From contig MSGT01000046.1 in NCBI GenBank assembly GCA_001940825.1, positions 62,001 through 126,000 on the forward strand: a DNA stretch of 64,000 nt. Direction: 5' to 3'. Origin of the DNA: Sphaerochaeta sp. Phil3. Lineage in GTDB: Bacteria > Spirochaetota > Spirochaetia > Sphaerochaetales > Sphaerochaetaceae. Positions 33,199 to 41,904 of this stretch are shown here, in pieces (positions within the stretch are counted from its first letter, which is position 1; each line of letters begins with the position of its first letter). The notes under the pieces are model-generated. The model saw only the letters and a program-made list of their open reading frames with translations, ran no database searches and had not been told where the DNA came from. Position numbers and translations under genes: made by a program.

Positions 33199-33222
33199 TG
33201 ATAGTGGAGAGTGGGGGGTGTT

Positions 33223-33414
33223 ATGCCTATTTCCGGAAAGGAAATGGTGAAGCTCCTGAAGGCTTTTGGCTTTGAAGAAGTCGGCCAGATGGGAAGCCAT
33301 TTGAAAATGAAGAATGACAAGACTGGTAGAACCGTTATTATCCCAATCCATTCAAAGGATTTGGGAAAAGGGCTTGAACATTGTATTTTGAAACAAGCTG
33401 GATTGGAGGATTGA
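33223..33414 (+). CDS. hicA: HicA-type mRNA interferase toxin
   Basis: A 63-residue double-stranded-RNA-binding-fold toxin that cleaves mRNA. The family pattern is clear: MPISGKEMVKLLKAFGFEEVGQMGSHLKMKND with the catalytic His in GSH, and TVIIPIHSKDLGKGLEHCILKQAGL. ATG 33223 is used rather than the track GTG at 33211, since HicA proteins begin at this point. HicB follows three bases later. It is placed immediately after the tracrRNA on the same strand but has its own promoter. Confidence 0.92.
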   Translation: MPISGKEMVKLLKAFGFEEVGQMGSHLKMKNDKTGRTVIIPIHSKDLGKGLEHCILKQAGLED

Positions 33415-33417
33415 TTT

Positions 33418-33900
33418 ATGACTTCAAACAAAAGAGTATATCCTGCGATATTCCACAAGGAAGGGAAGAACTATTGGGTTGAGTTTCCTGATATTCCAAG
33501 TTGCATGACTCAAGGGCATTCCATAGAGCAGGCGTATCTGATGGCAAAAGAAGCTTTGGCCTTGGCTCTTGATAATGAAAAATGCAAGACGCCGACTCCG
33601 TTGGAGAAGGTGATTGCATCAAGCATAGAGGACAGAATCATGTTGGTTGAAGCTGGGGATGGTAGGGATATAGTCCATTACAGAAACCCAGACATTCCAA
33701 CGAAAATCGATGAGGGACTTAGAAAAAAGGGCTATACAAAGTATCAGGCGGCTCAGGTTTTAGGGGTGAACAGAGCATATATAACCAGAATAGCCAATGG
33801 GGAAAGGGTTCCTTCAGTTGATATGGCAAAGAGAATTGGTCTGCTTCTTGGTTTCGACTGGAAACTTTTCTATAGCAACAGTAGGGAAAAAAGAGCCTAA
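33418..33900 (+). CDS. hicB: HicB-type antitoxin with C-terminal helix-turn-helix
   Basis: A 160-residue antitoxin. The N-terminal HicB domain (residues 1-65, YPAIFHKEGKNYWVEFPDIPSCMTQGHSIEQAYLMAKEAL) neutralises HicA; a central linker follows; the C-terminal region (about 105-155, YTKYQAAQVLGVNRAYITRIANGERVPSVDMAKRIGLLLG) is a Cro/C1-type DNA-binding domain that would autorepress the operon. The toxin-first order is usual for hicAB. A strong terminator starts at its stop codon. Confidence 0.93.
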   Translation: MTSNKRVYPAIFHKEGKNYWVEFPDIPSCMTQGHSIEQAYLMAKEALALALDNEKCKTPTPLEKVIASSIEDRIMLVEAGDGRDIVHYRNPDIPTKIDEGLRKKGYTKYQAAQVLGVNRAYITRIANGERVPSVDMAKRIGLLLGFDWKLFYSNSREKRA

Positions 33901-33941
33901 ACAAAGCAGCCCTAGTAATGTCCAAGGGCTGCTTTGTTTTT
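33901..33941 (+). terminator. Rho-independent terminator of hicAB
   Basis: A 13-bp perfect stem (ACAAAGCAGCCCT with AGGGCTGCTTTGT) is followed by four more T. The A-rich 5' side means it may also serve the convergent TspO-like gene. Confidence 0.93.
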
Positions 33942-33960
33942 GGCCAAACGAACCTGCATG

Positions 33961-34800
33961 TTAGACTTGGATCTTGGAGTCGTTAAGGTTTTTGGAGCCG
34001 TTGGAGTCATCCTTTGGAAGGATCGCCCAGCCGTTGAGGATTAGGGTGTAGACGGCAAGACCAAGCAACAGAAGTATTCCAATTATGGATGAGATGTTGA
34101 CCATTTTGTCCAACTTGTTGGCTTGGTGGATGCCAAAGAACGCCCATGCGACAGGAAGTGGTATTGCGGCGTTCTTGTCGCTGCAGGTTATGATTGCCGT
34201 AAGGATTACAGCAAAGGCCAGCACTATCACCGTCCATACGTAGGGGCTGAGTCCAAAGCCGTTCCAATTGAGCTTCACTAGGAACGCCGATATATTGACT
34301 ACCGTGGCTACCACTATCCATCCAAAGTAGATTCCAAATGTGAGTGGAAGCAGCCACTTTCCATCCTTTCTCATCCTAAGAAGCTCCGAGCAGATTAGAC
34401 CCAATGTAATCATTAGGATAGCTATGAACAGCACTGACAGCCATATCTTCACATAGGAGAAGGCGACGATCCATGCAATGTTGAATATGCATGAGACCCA
34501 GAACATCCATGAAATGTTCTCGATGGCCTTGTTCCAGTACTTGTCCTTGTTTTTTACTATCATGACAATCATTGAGACTATCAGAAGTGCATAGATTACC
34601 ATCCATATCTGAAATGTGAATGGACTTGGGGTGATCAGTGTAGGGTACATGTCGGAGACTTGCTTTTGGCTGAGGCCGTTTATGATTCCAAATGCACCCA
34701 AAGCGTTTACAGCAATCGTCACAACGAGAAAACACAGATTCGCGACAGCCTTTCCGGTTGCGCCGCACGTACAAGGTTTCTTTCCTTTGGTTTCGTCCAT
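33961..34800 (-). CDS. TspO/MBR-related membrane protein
   Basis: A 279-residue protein with about seven hydrophobic segments, related to the long TspO/MBR-like (tryptophan-rich sensory protein) branch: VNALGAFGIINGLSQKQVSDMYPTLITPSPFTFQIWMVIY and LPLTFGIYFGWIVVATVVNISAFLVKLNW are diagnostic. TspO proteins bind porphyrins or sterol-like ligands; the role of this long form is unknown. The N-terminus contains a Lys-rich KGKKPCTCG segment. AAGGAGG precedes the ATG. It is convergent with hicAB. Confidence 0.8.
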   Translation of the reverse strand: MDETKGKKPCTCGATGKAVANLCFLVVTIAVNALGAFGIINGLSQKQVSDMYPTLITPSPFTFQIWMVIYALLIVSMIVMIVKNKDKYWNKAIENISWMFWVSCIFNIAWIVAFSYVKIWLSVLFIAILMITLGLICSELLRMRKDGKWLLPLTFGIYFGWIVVATVVNISAFLVKLNWNGFGLSPYVWTVIVLAFAVILTAIITCSDKNAAIPLPVAWAFFGIHQANKLDKMVNISSIIGILLLLGLAVYTLILNGWAILPKDDSNGSKNLNDSKIQV

Positions 34801-34884
34801 AGAGGACCTCCTTCTTTGGTGATTTTCATAGGAAATCTATACACCAGAATGAGAAAAGAACACTAAGAAACGGTTAGGAAACAG

Positions 34885-35097
34885 CTACTCCCTGCGCTCG
34901 TAATCGCCATTGGGGTTTGGTCCGTCGTCGTCATCGGCTCCCTTGAAGAAACGCCATATGCCTGACCCTGCGACCATTATGGCCACAACCAACGATTCCA
35001 CGCTTCTATGGAAGAGGAAATATATAAGGACCGCACTTGCAATGGCCACGCACAGGGTTATGATTCTTTGGACCGATGTCTTCATGTTCTCCATCAT
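34885..35097 (-). CDS. Small two-helix membrane protein, unknown function
   Basis: About 70 residues with two hydrophobic segments (IITLCVAIASAVLIYFLF and SLVVAIMVAGSGIWRFF) and an acidic, polar C-terminal tail (ADDDDGPNPNGDYERRE). The start is uncertain: ATG 35097 has GGAG ten bases upstream; ATG 35085 is an alternative. No family is recognised. It is separated from the TspO-like gene by 84 bases in the same orientation. Confidence 0.5.
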   Translation of the reverse strand: MMENMKTSVQRIITLCVAIASAVLIYFLFHRSVESLVVAIMVAGSGIWRFFKGADDDDGPNPNGDYERRE

Positions 35098-35284
35098 AAA
35101 GCAAATGCTCCAGCCTTTCAACGAGCCCAAAACAATAACGAAATGTCAGAAAACGGGATGAAAAAGGTGCTTTCCGAGGATATCTTTGTAAAAAATGCGG
35201 TGTTACGATGGGTTTTAGAAAACAAAGACATCGGTCTAGACAGGCCTTGATGGGCCACGTATGAAGACCGGTTCAGGAGGAAAC

Positions 35285-36319
35285 ATGAAGAAGATGGTAT
35301 CTGTTCTGGTTCTCGTTGCATTGGCGTGTACATGTGTTTTCGCACAAGGCGCTCAGGAGGCGAAGAGCGAGGAAAGCAAGAAGCTGACGGTCTACACAAC
35401 CGTTTCCGAGAAGACAATCGAGCCAATCGTCTCCCAGTTCGAGGAAGAGACGGGCATTGAGGTGGAGCTTGTCACAGCCGGTGTAGGCGAGCTGCTCAAG
35501 AGAATCGAGTCCGAGAAGGACAACCCTCTTGCGGACGTGATTTGGGGTGCGGCTCTTTCGTCCATCCAGGCATACGACACGAACCTTTTCAAGCCTTATA
35601 GGACCGTCAACTATGACAGCATCTACGAGCCGTATAGGGTTGAAGGCGACTACTATACACCTTATGGAATCGCACTTCGCTGCCTTTTGGTCAACACGAA
35701 CCTCACAGAGGGCATTGATGTGACAGGTTATGCAAGCCTTCTCAATCCAGCTCTCAAGGGCAAGATCTCAATGGTCGATCCATCTGCGTCTTCGTCTGGT
35801 TTTGGTCAGCTTTCAAACATGCTGTTCGACATGGGCACTGACCACGACCCAGAGTCGGAGGCTGCATGGAACTACGTCACAGAGTTCGCAAAGAACCTGG
35901 ATGGCAAGCTTCTCAACAGTTCATCCGCTGTGTGGAAAGGTGTCTGCGACGGTGAGTATGCAGTTGGCTGCACATACGAAGAGGTTTCCTTCCAGGCTGT
36001 CAAGGACGGATATCCTGTCAAGATCGTCTACTGCGAAGAGGGTGCATACGGTGAGTGCACGACAGCTGCTATCGTAAACGGCGCAAAGAACGAGAAGAAC
36101 GCAGAGAAGTTCATAGACTTCCTCACAAGCCTTGAGATCCAGCAGCTCTTCTGCGACGAGCTCAACATCCGTGGAATAAGATCCGACCTCGCATTCTCCG
36201 ATGCTCTTCCAAACACTGCATCCATAACCCTTACAGATGGAAACAGCGCATTGGCATCGGCCAACAAGAAGGCTTGGCTCAGCAGATTCATGGACGTTTG
36301 GACAAGCGTCGCAAACTAA
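35285..36319 (+). CDS. Fbp/Afu-type substrate-binding protein (second system)
   Basis: ATG 35285 follows AGGAGGA; the track start eight codons upstream lacks support. A signal peptide (MKKMVSVLVLVALACTCVFAQ) precedes a 323-residue binding protein with LTVYTTVSEKTIEPIVSQFEEETGIEVELVTAG, LADVIWGAALSSIQAY, a TPYGIALRCLLVNTNL segment and SSSGFGQLSNML. The lack of an obvious tyrosine pair argues against classical ferric binding; hexose-phosphate or sugar-acid binding is plausible given the kinase/regulator pair and KDPG aldolase downstream. A long hairpin follows its stop. Confidence 0.87.
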   Translation: MKKMVSVLVLVALACTCVFAQGAQEAKSEESKKLTVYTTVSEKTIEPIVSQFEEETGIEVELVTAGVGELLKRIESEKDNPLADVIWGAALSSIQAYDTNLFKPYRTVNYDSIYEPYRVEGDYYTPYGIALRCLLVNTNLTEGIDVTGYASLLNPALKGKISMVDPSASSSGFGQLSNMLFDMGTDHDPESEAAWNYVTEFAKNLDGKLLNSSSAVWKGVCDGEYAVGCTYEEVSFQAVKDGYPVKIVYCEEGAYGECTTAAIVNGAKNEKNAEKFIDFLTSLEIQQLFCDELNIRGIRSDLAFSDALPNTASITLTDGNSALASANKKAWLSRFMDVWTSVAN

Positions 36320-36354
36320 TGCGTCACCAACTAATGGAATGAAACACTGAAAAG

Positions 36355-36388
36355 AATGGGCTGGGGCGTGAAAACGTTCCGGCCCATT
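36355..36388 (+). terminator. Intra-operon hairpin after the second binding-protein gene
   Basis: AATGGGCTGG pairs with CCGGCCCATT and the pairing extends inward through GGCGT/ACGTT to a GAAA loop, about 15 bp in all. Only a short TT follows. Its position matches the hairpins after the two other binding-protein genes in this window. Confidence 0.65.
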
Positions 36389-36445
36389 TGAAACCAAAAG
36401 TTCAAAACCAAGAGTTCAAAAAACAAGACTTTAAAGAGGTTTTCA

Positions 36446-37582
36446 ATGAGCAAGGACATAATCATCGAACATGCTGTTAAAAGGTATGGCAACCTTACGA
36501 TCATCCCAGATCTTTCCGCACAGATACGCAACAGCGAGCTTTTCACCCTTCTTGGACCAAGCGGCTGCGGCAAGACGACCCTCCTTAGGATGATTGCAGG
36601 CTTCAATTCAATCGAAGGCGGAACGATAAGCTTCAGCGGACAGGTCATAAACAAGATCCCCGCCCACAAGAGGAACATTGGAATGGTGTTCCAGGACTAC
36701 GCAATCTTTCCACACCTTACCGTTGAACAGAATATTCGATACGGCCTCAAGGAGCACAAGGTTCCAAAACCAGAGGCCGATGCAAGGGTTGAGTCCATCA
36801 TGAAGCTCACCAAGATAGACATCTACCGCGACAGGCTTCCGGAGAACCTCTCCGGTGGACAGCAGCAGCGCGTGGCCTTGGCCCGTGCAATAGCCATCCA
36901 CCCGGACGTGCTTCTCATGGACGAGCCGCTGTGCAACCTTGATGCCAAGCTCAGAGTCGAGATGAGAGGTGTCATACGTGACATCCAGAAGGAGATTGGC
37001 ATCACCACCGTGTACGTCACACACGACCAGGAGGAGGCGCTTGCGATATCGGATCGTATAGCGGTCATGAACAGGGGGGAGATCCAGCAGATCGCCTCAC
37101 CACACACGATATACACACGTCCGTACAATCTCTTCGTCGCCGATTTCATTGGACACTCCGGCTTCGCATACGCACAGCTCAAAGGAAAGGGCCCCGTGCG
37201 CACCTTGGACTTTGGAAACGGCTACAGCGTTGAGATGGACAACATCAAGGCCGATGCCCCAGAGGGGCGCGTAATCGTTGGAATCAGGCCAGAGGAGTTC
37301 TGCGTAAGCAAGGACCCTTCAAGAGGGTTCAAATCACATATCTCCAAGTCCACATACCTTGGAAAGTATGTGATCTACTTCGTTGACATAAAAGGCGTAG
37401 AATGTCCAAAAGGCGAGGACGACGCTGAAGATGTGTTTGAAATCTCCCAGGACCTTGGAACGGCTACAAGCCTGCTCAAGGTTGGAGACGATGTCTCGTT
37501 TGAGGTGTATCCGCATAAGATAAACGTGTTCGATGCCGCAAGTGGGGTATCGTTGATAGAGGGAACAAGCCATGAAGAGTAG
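36446..37582 (+). CDS. ABC transporter ATP-binding protein (FbpC/AfuC type)
   Basis: A 378-residue ATPase with Walker A GPSGCGKTT, signature LSGGQQQRVALARAI, Walker B VLLMDEPLCNLD and THDQEEAL, then a C-terminal TOBE-like regulatory region from about residue 240. AAAGAGG precedes the start. It overlaps the permease gene by 11 bases. A paralogous ATPase is encoded at 16981, so the genome carries at least two systems of this type. Confidence 0.95.
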   Translation: MSKDIIIEHAVKRYGNLTIIPDLSAQIRNSELFTLLGPSGCGKTTLLRMIAGFNSIEGGTISFSGQVINKIPAHKRNIGMVFQDYAIFPHLTVEQNIRYGLKEHKVPKPEADARVESIMKLTKIDIYRDRLPENLSGGQQQRVALARAIAIHPDVLLMDEPLCNLDAKLRVEMRGVIRDIQKEIGITTVYVTHDQEEALAISDRIAVMNRGEIQQIASPHTIYTRPYNLFVADFIGHSGFAYAQLKGKGPVRTLDFGNGYSVEMDNIKADAPEGRVIVGIRPEEFCVSKDPSRGFKSHISKSTYLGKYVIYFVDIKGVECPKGEDDAEDVFEISQDLGTATSLLKVGDDVSFEVYPHKINVFDAASGVSLIEGTSHEE

Positions 37583-39275
37583 CTCGCTTTCACTTGGAAA
37601 AGGAAGCTTCAAGGATAGGTTCTACGGCTGGGTCCAGGGTATAAACTTCTGGAGCGTAGTGACCTTGGTCGTGTTCGTCCTCTTTGCGCTCTTTCTCGTG
37701 TACCCGTTGTTCAAGCTTCTTATATCTGGCTTCAAGGATACCGAGACCGGTGCCTGGACTCTTGAAAACTTCAGGACGTTCTTTGGCAAAAAATACTACA
37801 CCAATGCAATATGGCACTCCTTGGCGATTGGCGTTGGCGTGACGCTCATAACAGTGGTGCTTGGAACTCTTTTGGCCTACATTCTCACTTTCTATGAGAT
37901 AAAGGGGAAGAAGGTCCTTCAGGTCCTCATCATATTCTCAATGATGTCGCCATCCTTCATAGGGGCGTACTCTTGGGTCATACTCCTTGGACGAAGCGGA
38001 ATAGTCACGCAGTTCTTCGCTGACAAAATGGGGGTGTCTCTGCCAACGATATACGGCCTTGGGGGTATAATCCTTGTGCTTGTGCTCAAGATGTACTCCA
38101 ACATCTACCTGTATGTATCAGGTGCCATGAAGAAGATAGACACATCGCTTCTTGAAGCCTCACGCAGCCTTGGCTGCAGCCCAGTCAAGAACGTCGTGAA
38201 GATGATAGTTCCTCTTGTGTTGCCAACCATACTGGCAGCCGCCCTCATGGTGTTCATGACGTCCATTGCGGACTTTGGAACCGCAATGCTCATAGGGGAG
38301 GGCTACAGAGTCCTGCCGGTTCTCATATACCGTGCATTCATGGGTGAAAACGGAAGCGACGCCAACTTTGCTGCAGCCATAGCCCTTGTCATGGTTACGC
38401 TCACAGCCTGTCTATATTTCCTCCAGAAGTTCATAATCAACCGCAAGTCCTTTAGGATGAGATCCGTCAAACGTATAGTCCCAAAGAAGATAATAGGTGT
38501 CAAGGGAGTCCTTGCATACGTGTATTCGTACCTTCTTGTTGGAATCTCAGTAATCCCTCAGTTTACGGTCATATACACGGCGTTCCTCAAGACCAAGGGT
38601 ACGAGGTTCCTGTCTTCGTTCTCGCTTGAGAGCTTCTCCAAGATGAAATCGACCATAATCAAGAGCGCGGCGCACACCTACACATATGGAATCGTTGCCA
38701 TAGTGCTCATCGTGATAATAGCGGTGTTCGTTGCATATCTTTCTGTGAGAAAGAGAAATGCACTTACGTCAACGCTTGATATCGTTACGGTGTTCCCGTA
38801 CATAATTTCAGGTTCCATTCTTGGCATCATGCTGCTTCTTTGCTTCAACAAGAAGCCTTTGGTCCTGAGCGGAACGGCTGCCATAATCATAATAGCGTTC
38901 ATAATCCGCAGACTACCGCATACGCTTCGTTCCAGCGTAGCCATATTGTACCAGATAAGTCCAAACACGGAGGAGGCGGCCATAAGCCTTGGCTCGTCTC
39001 CACAAAAGGCGTTTTTTAAGGTAACATTCAGACTCATGCTGTCAGGAGTGCTGACCGGGGCCATCCTGAGTTGGGTGACGGTCATAAACGAGCTTAGTGC
39101 CTCGCTCATCCTGTATACGGGAAGGACGAAGACTTTGTCCGTTGCCGTCTATGAACAGGTTACAAGGGGAAACTATGGAAATGCTGCGGCAATAGCGTCT
39201 GTGCTTATGCTTTCGACAGCCATCTCCATGATAGTGTTCCTTGTATCGACCAGAAAGAAGGAGTTCTCCCTCTAG
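37572..39275 (+). CDS. Two-domain ABC transporter permease (FbpB/AfuB type)
   Basis: A 567-residue inner-membrane permease with two halves, each with a docking loop: LEASRSLGCSPVKNVVKMIVPLVLPTI (about residue 195) and EEAAISLGSSPQKAFFKVTFRLMLSGV (about 470). It completes the second binding protein-ATPase-permease set. A histidine kinase gene follows after 64 bases and may be co-transcribed; a short inverted repeat overlaps the permease stop codon but lacks a T-run. Confidence 0.94.
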   Translation: MKSSSLSLGKGSFKDRFYGWVQGINFWSVVTLVVFVLFALFLVYPLFKLLISGFKDTETGAWTLENFRTFFGKKYYTNAIWHSLAIGVGVTLITVVLGTLLAYILTFYEIKGKKVLQVLIIFSMMSPSFIGAYSWVILLGRSGIVTQFFADKMGVSLPTIYGLGGIILVLVLKMYSNIYLYVSGAMKKIDTSLLEASRSLGCSPVKNVVKMIVPLVLPTILAAALMVFMTSIADFGTAMLIGEGYRVLPVLIYRAFMGENGSDANFAAAIALVMVTLTACLYFLQKFIINRKSFRMRSVKRIVPKKIIGVKGVLAYVYSYLLVGISVIPQFTVIYTAFLKTKGTRFLSSFSLESFSKMKSTIIKSAAHTYTYGIVAIVLIVIIAVFVAYLSVRKRNALTSTLDIVTVFPYIISGSILGIMLLLCFNKKPLVLSGTAAIIIIAFIIRRLPHTLRSSVAILYQISPNTEEAAISLGSSPQKAFFKVTFRLMLSGVLTGAILSWVTVINELSASLILYTGRTKTLSVAVYEQVTRGNYGNAAAIASVLMLSTAISMIVFLVSTRKKEFSL

Positions 39276-39339
39276 GAGAATTCTTTGATGGATCAAGAAT
39301 CAAGGCGGTACTGTTTGGCCGCACAAAGGTGTTTCGACT

Positions 39340-41070
39340 GTGAAGGGAAGAGGACGTAGAACGGCTTTGACATTCTCCAACGATGTCAGAAAAGTGGTCA
39401 TGAAGTATGTTGTTGTCCCAGTTTTGGTTGCATATTTCGTGATTCTGGCCATCATCGTCCTCTTCTATGGGCTTTCCATATCCTACAGCGCAAAGGCGGA
39501 GTGCCATAGTGCGGCTTCAAGGTTTGAAAGTGTGGTCTCTTCCTATGAGAAGCGGCTTTCCTCCATAGTTGAGGACCGCTCTCTGGAGAGACTGATAGCT
39601 GGAGAGATATATGGAAACGCCTTCTCTGAACGTGTCTATGATTTCATCAATGAACAGGATATCCCCGCTCATTTCTTCCTTCTCGATGCACATGGTTCAT
39701 TGGTCATTGGAAGTTCTACAATCCTTTCCAACTACCTTCTTTCAAAGCCTCCGTATAATACGGGTTTCATGTATAGGCTGCATAACAATCTTGAAAATCC
39801 CTCCAAGATGCTGAGTCAGATTGGCAATGCCCGCACTTCATCCATGGTGCTGTCCATTGGACAGGCCATAGTGAGGGAAGATCAGGTAATTGGGTACTTC
39901 GTGTTCGAATTGAGCCCGTCCAGAATCCTTGAATACATCTCCACTGGCGAGGTGGGGGATGTGGTTGTAACAAACTCCTTCTTCACCACTCTTGTCACAT
40001 CCAAGAACGAGTTTATAGACCAGTATTCGAAGCTAAGGACAGAATACCGGGGAAAGACCGGTCTTGTGGAAATAGATGCCCAAAAGATATACATTGCCTC
40101 AGAATATCTACCTGATATGGACACTTGGGTATTCATTCTTGTGAAGGTTGGTACGTTGTCCAAGGCCATCCTCATAACGGGCATAGCTGCGGGTTTGGTT
40201 CTTGTGGTATCGGTCTTTGCCATTGGAGGGGTGAGCGGCCGTGTGCTGAACGAGGAGGCTTCGTCCATAGATGGACTCATTTCAAGCATAAAGCAAATGA
40301 AGGCCAAGGGGATATACGCCCCTGTGGAACCTGTTGGAAGCAAGTTCAGCAGCCTTGAAGCCTCCTACGGAGAGCTTCTGCAGGACATAAGGGATCTGGC
40401 TCAGGCCAACAGGCAGGAGGCCACGATGCGTGAACGTGCGGAGGTCAAGCAGCTTGAGTCCCAGTTCAATCCCCATTTCATATTCAATACCCTTGAGATA
40501 ATCAGGTGCTACATAAAGATAGACCCGGTCGTTGCGAACCGCATGATTCTGGATTTTTCAAGCCTTCTGCGCTACAGCATAGACTCCAATGTCCAGTTCG
40601 TGCCGCTTCGCGACGACGTCCACTACATAGAGTGCTACCTTTCAATGAACAGGATGAGTAGGCCAAACGACCTTTCCTACTCGATCGAGGTGTTGGATGA
40701 AGCCTTGGATGTGCTTGTTCCAAAGCTTTGCATTCAGCCTCTTGTCGAGAACGCTGTCAAGTACGGACGTTCTGCGTCAGGTGTGAGTGAGTGCACAGTC
40801 CGTGCTTTCGTGGAGGATTCAAGACTAAAGGTCCTTGTCTGCGACAACGGCCCTGGAATGGATGATGCAAAGCTTTTGGACATTGCAAATGTGATTGCAA
40901 GCGATGAGACTCCAAGTAGATATTTTGGCCTCTACAATGTCCATAGAAGATTGAAGCTTATCTATGGGGAGTCCTCTGGACTTTCAATAACATCCGGTTC
41001 AAATGGTACCTGCGTGGCCATCTCGATTCCTTTGGCAGGAGGTTTTGCAGGAGGAGTGTTGTATGTATAG
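39340..41070 (+). CDS. Sensor histidine kinase, YesM/LytS type
   Basis: A 576-residue membrane kinase: an N-terminal membrane segment (YVVVPVLVAYFVILAIIVLFYG), an extracytoplasmic sensor region of about 220 residues, a second membrane segment (AILITGIAAGLVLVVSVFAIGG), a HAMP-like linker and the kinase core with the phosphorylated His in QLESQFNPHFIFNTLE. The ATPase part has LCIQPLVENAVKYG and VCDNGPGMDD. The start is GTG 39340; ATG 39400 is an alternative. It overlaps the response regulator gene by eight bases. It probably senses the substrate of the upstream transporter. Confidence 0.92.
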   Translation: MKGRGRRTALTFSNDVRKVVMKYVVVPVLVAYFVILAIIVLFYGLSISYSAKAECHSAASRFESVVSSYEKRLSSIVEDRSLERLIAGEIYGNAFSERVYDFINEQDIPAHFFLLDAHGSLVIGSSTILSNYLLSKPPYNTGFMYRLHNNLENPSKMLSQIGNARTSSMVLSIGQAIVREDQVIGYFVFELSPSRILEYISTGEVGDVVVTNSFFTTLVTSKNEFIDQYSKLRTEYRGKTGLVEIDAQKIYIASEYLPDMDTWVFILVKVGTLSKAILITGIAAGLVLVVSVFAIGGVSGRVLNEEASSIDGLISSIKQMKAKGIYAPVEPVGSKFSSLEASYGELLQDIRDLAQANRQEATMRERAEVKQLESQFNPHFIFNTLEIIRCYIKIDPVVANRMILDFSSLLRYSIDSNVQFVPLRDDVHYIECYLSMNRMSRPNDLSYSIEVLDEALDVLVPKLCIQPLVENAVKYGRSASGVSECTVRAFVEDSRLKVLVCDNGPGMDDAKLLDIANVIASDETPSRYFGLYNVHRRLKLIYGESSGLSITSGSNGTCVAISIPLAGGFAGGVLYV

Positions 41071-41872
41071 GATACTTGTGGTGGAGGACCAACAGATAAT
41101 TCGCTACATGCTGTGCAATACGATCGACTGGGATTCCGTTGACTGCGAGGTATGCGGTCAGGCTGCAACAGGAGAAGAGGGGCTTCGCTGTATTGAGGCG
41201 TTGTCTCCTGACATCGTGCTGACAGACATCCACCTTCCTGGAATGGATGGGATAAAGATGCTGGAGAAGGCCAAGGGGCTTCAGGTTTCTGGTGATGGGC
41301 GTGGTGTTTCCTATGGATTCGAGTCCATAATAATAACAGGGTTCAGCCAGTTCGAATACGCGAAGAGGGCCATTGGACTTTCCGCTGTGGACTACATACT
41401 CAAACCCATAGACGAGGAGAAGCTCTTGGAGGCTGTACGCAAGGCCGTAGCGCATATAGAGGAGAAGCGTGAGCTTGCTTCCTATAGGCACCAAGCAATC
41501 TATTCGTTGGATAGGCTTGATGCCTCAAGTGGCGATGAATACGTCAAAAAAGTACTTGATATCATAAGAACGGATTATTGCAAGCACCTTAACTTTGATT
41601 CGATAGCAAGGGGCATAGGTCTTAGCAGCGGATACCTGAGCCGCAAGATCAAGTCTGAGACCGGAATGTCGTTTTTGGATATTCTGCAACGTCACAGAAT
41701 AGAAGTGGCGCAGCAGCTTATGAAGAGCAACCGCAGCATGAAGTACTATGAAGTTGCGGAGAAGGTGGGGTTCTCAAGCTACAAGCGCTTCTCATTCGTT
41801 TTCAGGGAGGTCTGCGGCTATACTCCAAGCGACCTTTCAAAAAACGAGGACCTTGGTGCAAAGCTCGAATAG
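41063..41872 (+). CDS. Response regulator with AraC-type DNA-binding domain (YesN type)
   Basis: A 269-residue regulator. The receiver domain (residues 1-125) has VVEDQQIIR, the phosphorylated Asp in PDIVLTDIHLPGMDG and the Lys in YILKPIDEEKL. The C-terminal AraC helix-turn-helix (about 165-265) includes FDSIARGIGLSSGYLSRKIKSETGMSFLDIL and VAEKVGFSSYKRFSFVFREVCGYTPSDL. ATG 41063 has GGAGGA upstream; the track start at 41003 lies within the kinase gene. It is likely to activate the upstream transporter operon and perhaps the aldolase gene. Confidence 0.95.
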   Translation: MYRILVVEDQQIIRYMLCNTIDWDSVDCEVCGQAATGEEGLRCIEALSPDIVLTDIHLPGMDGIKMLEKAKGLQVSGDGRGVSYGFESIIITGFSQFEYAKRAIGLSAVDYILKPIDEEKLLEAVRKAVAHIEEKRELASYRHQAIYSLDRLDASSGDEYVKKVLDIIRTDYCKHLNFDSIARGIGLSSGYLSRKIKSETGMSFLDILQRHRIEVAQQLMKSNRSMKYYEVAEKVGFSSYKRFSFVFREVCGYTPSDLSKNEDLGAKLE

Positions 41873-41904
41873 AGTTTGAATGGTATTTGAATAGGAGGTT
41901 CGTA

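Noticed and set aside
35158-35250. 30-codon ORF MKKVLSEDIF... before the second binding-protein gene
   Set aside because: It has no clear ribosome binding site and could not be told from chance at this length.
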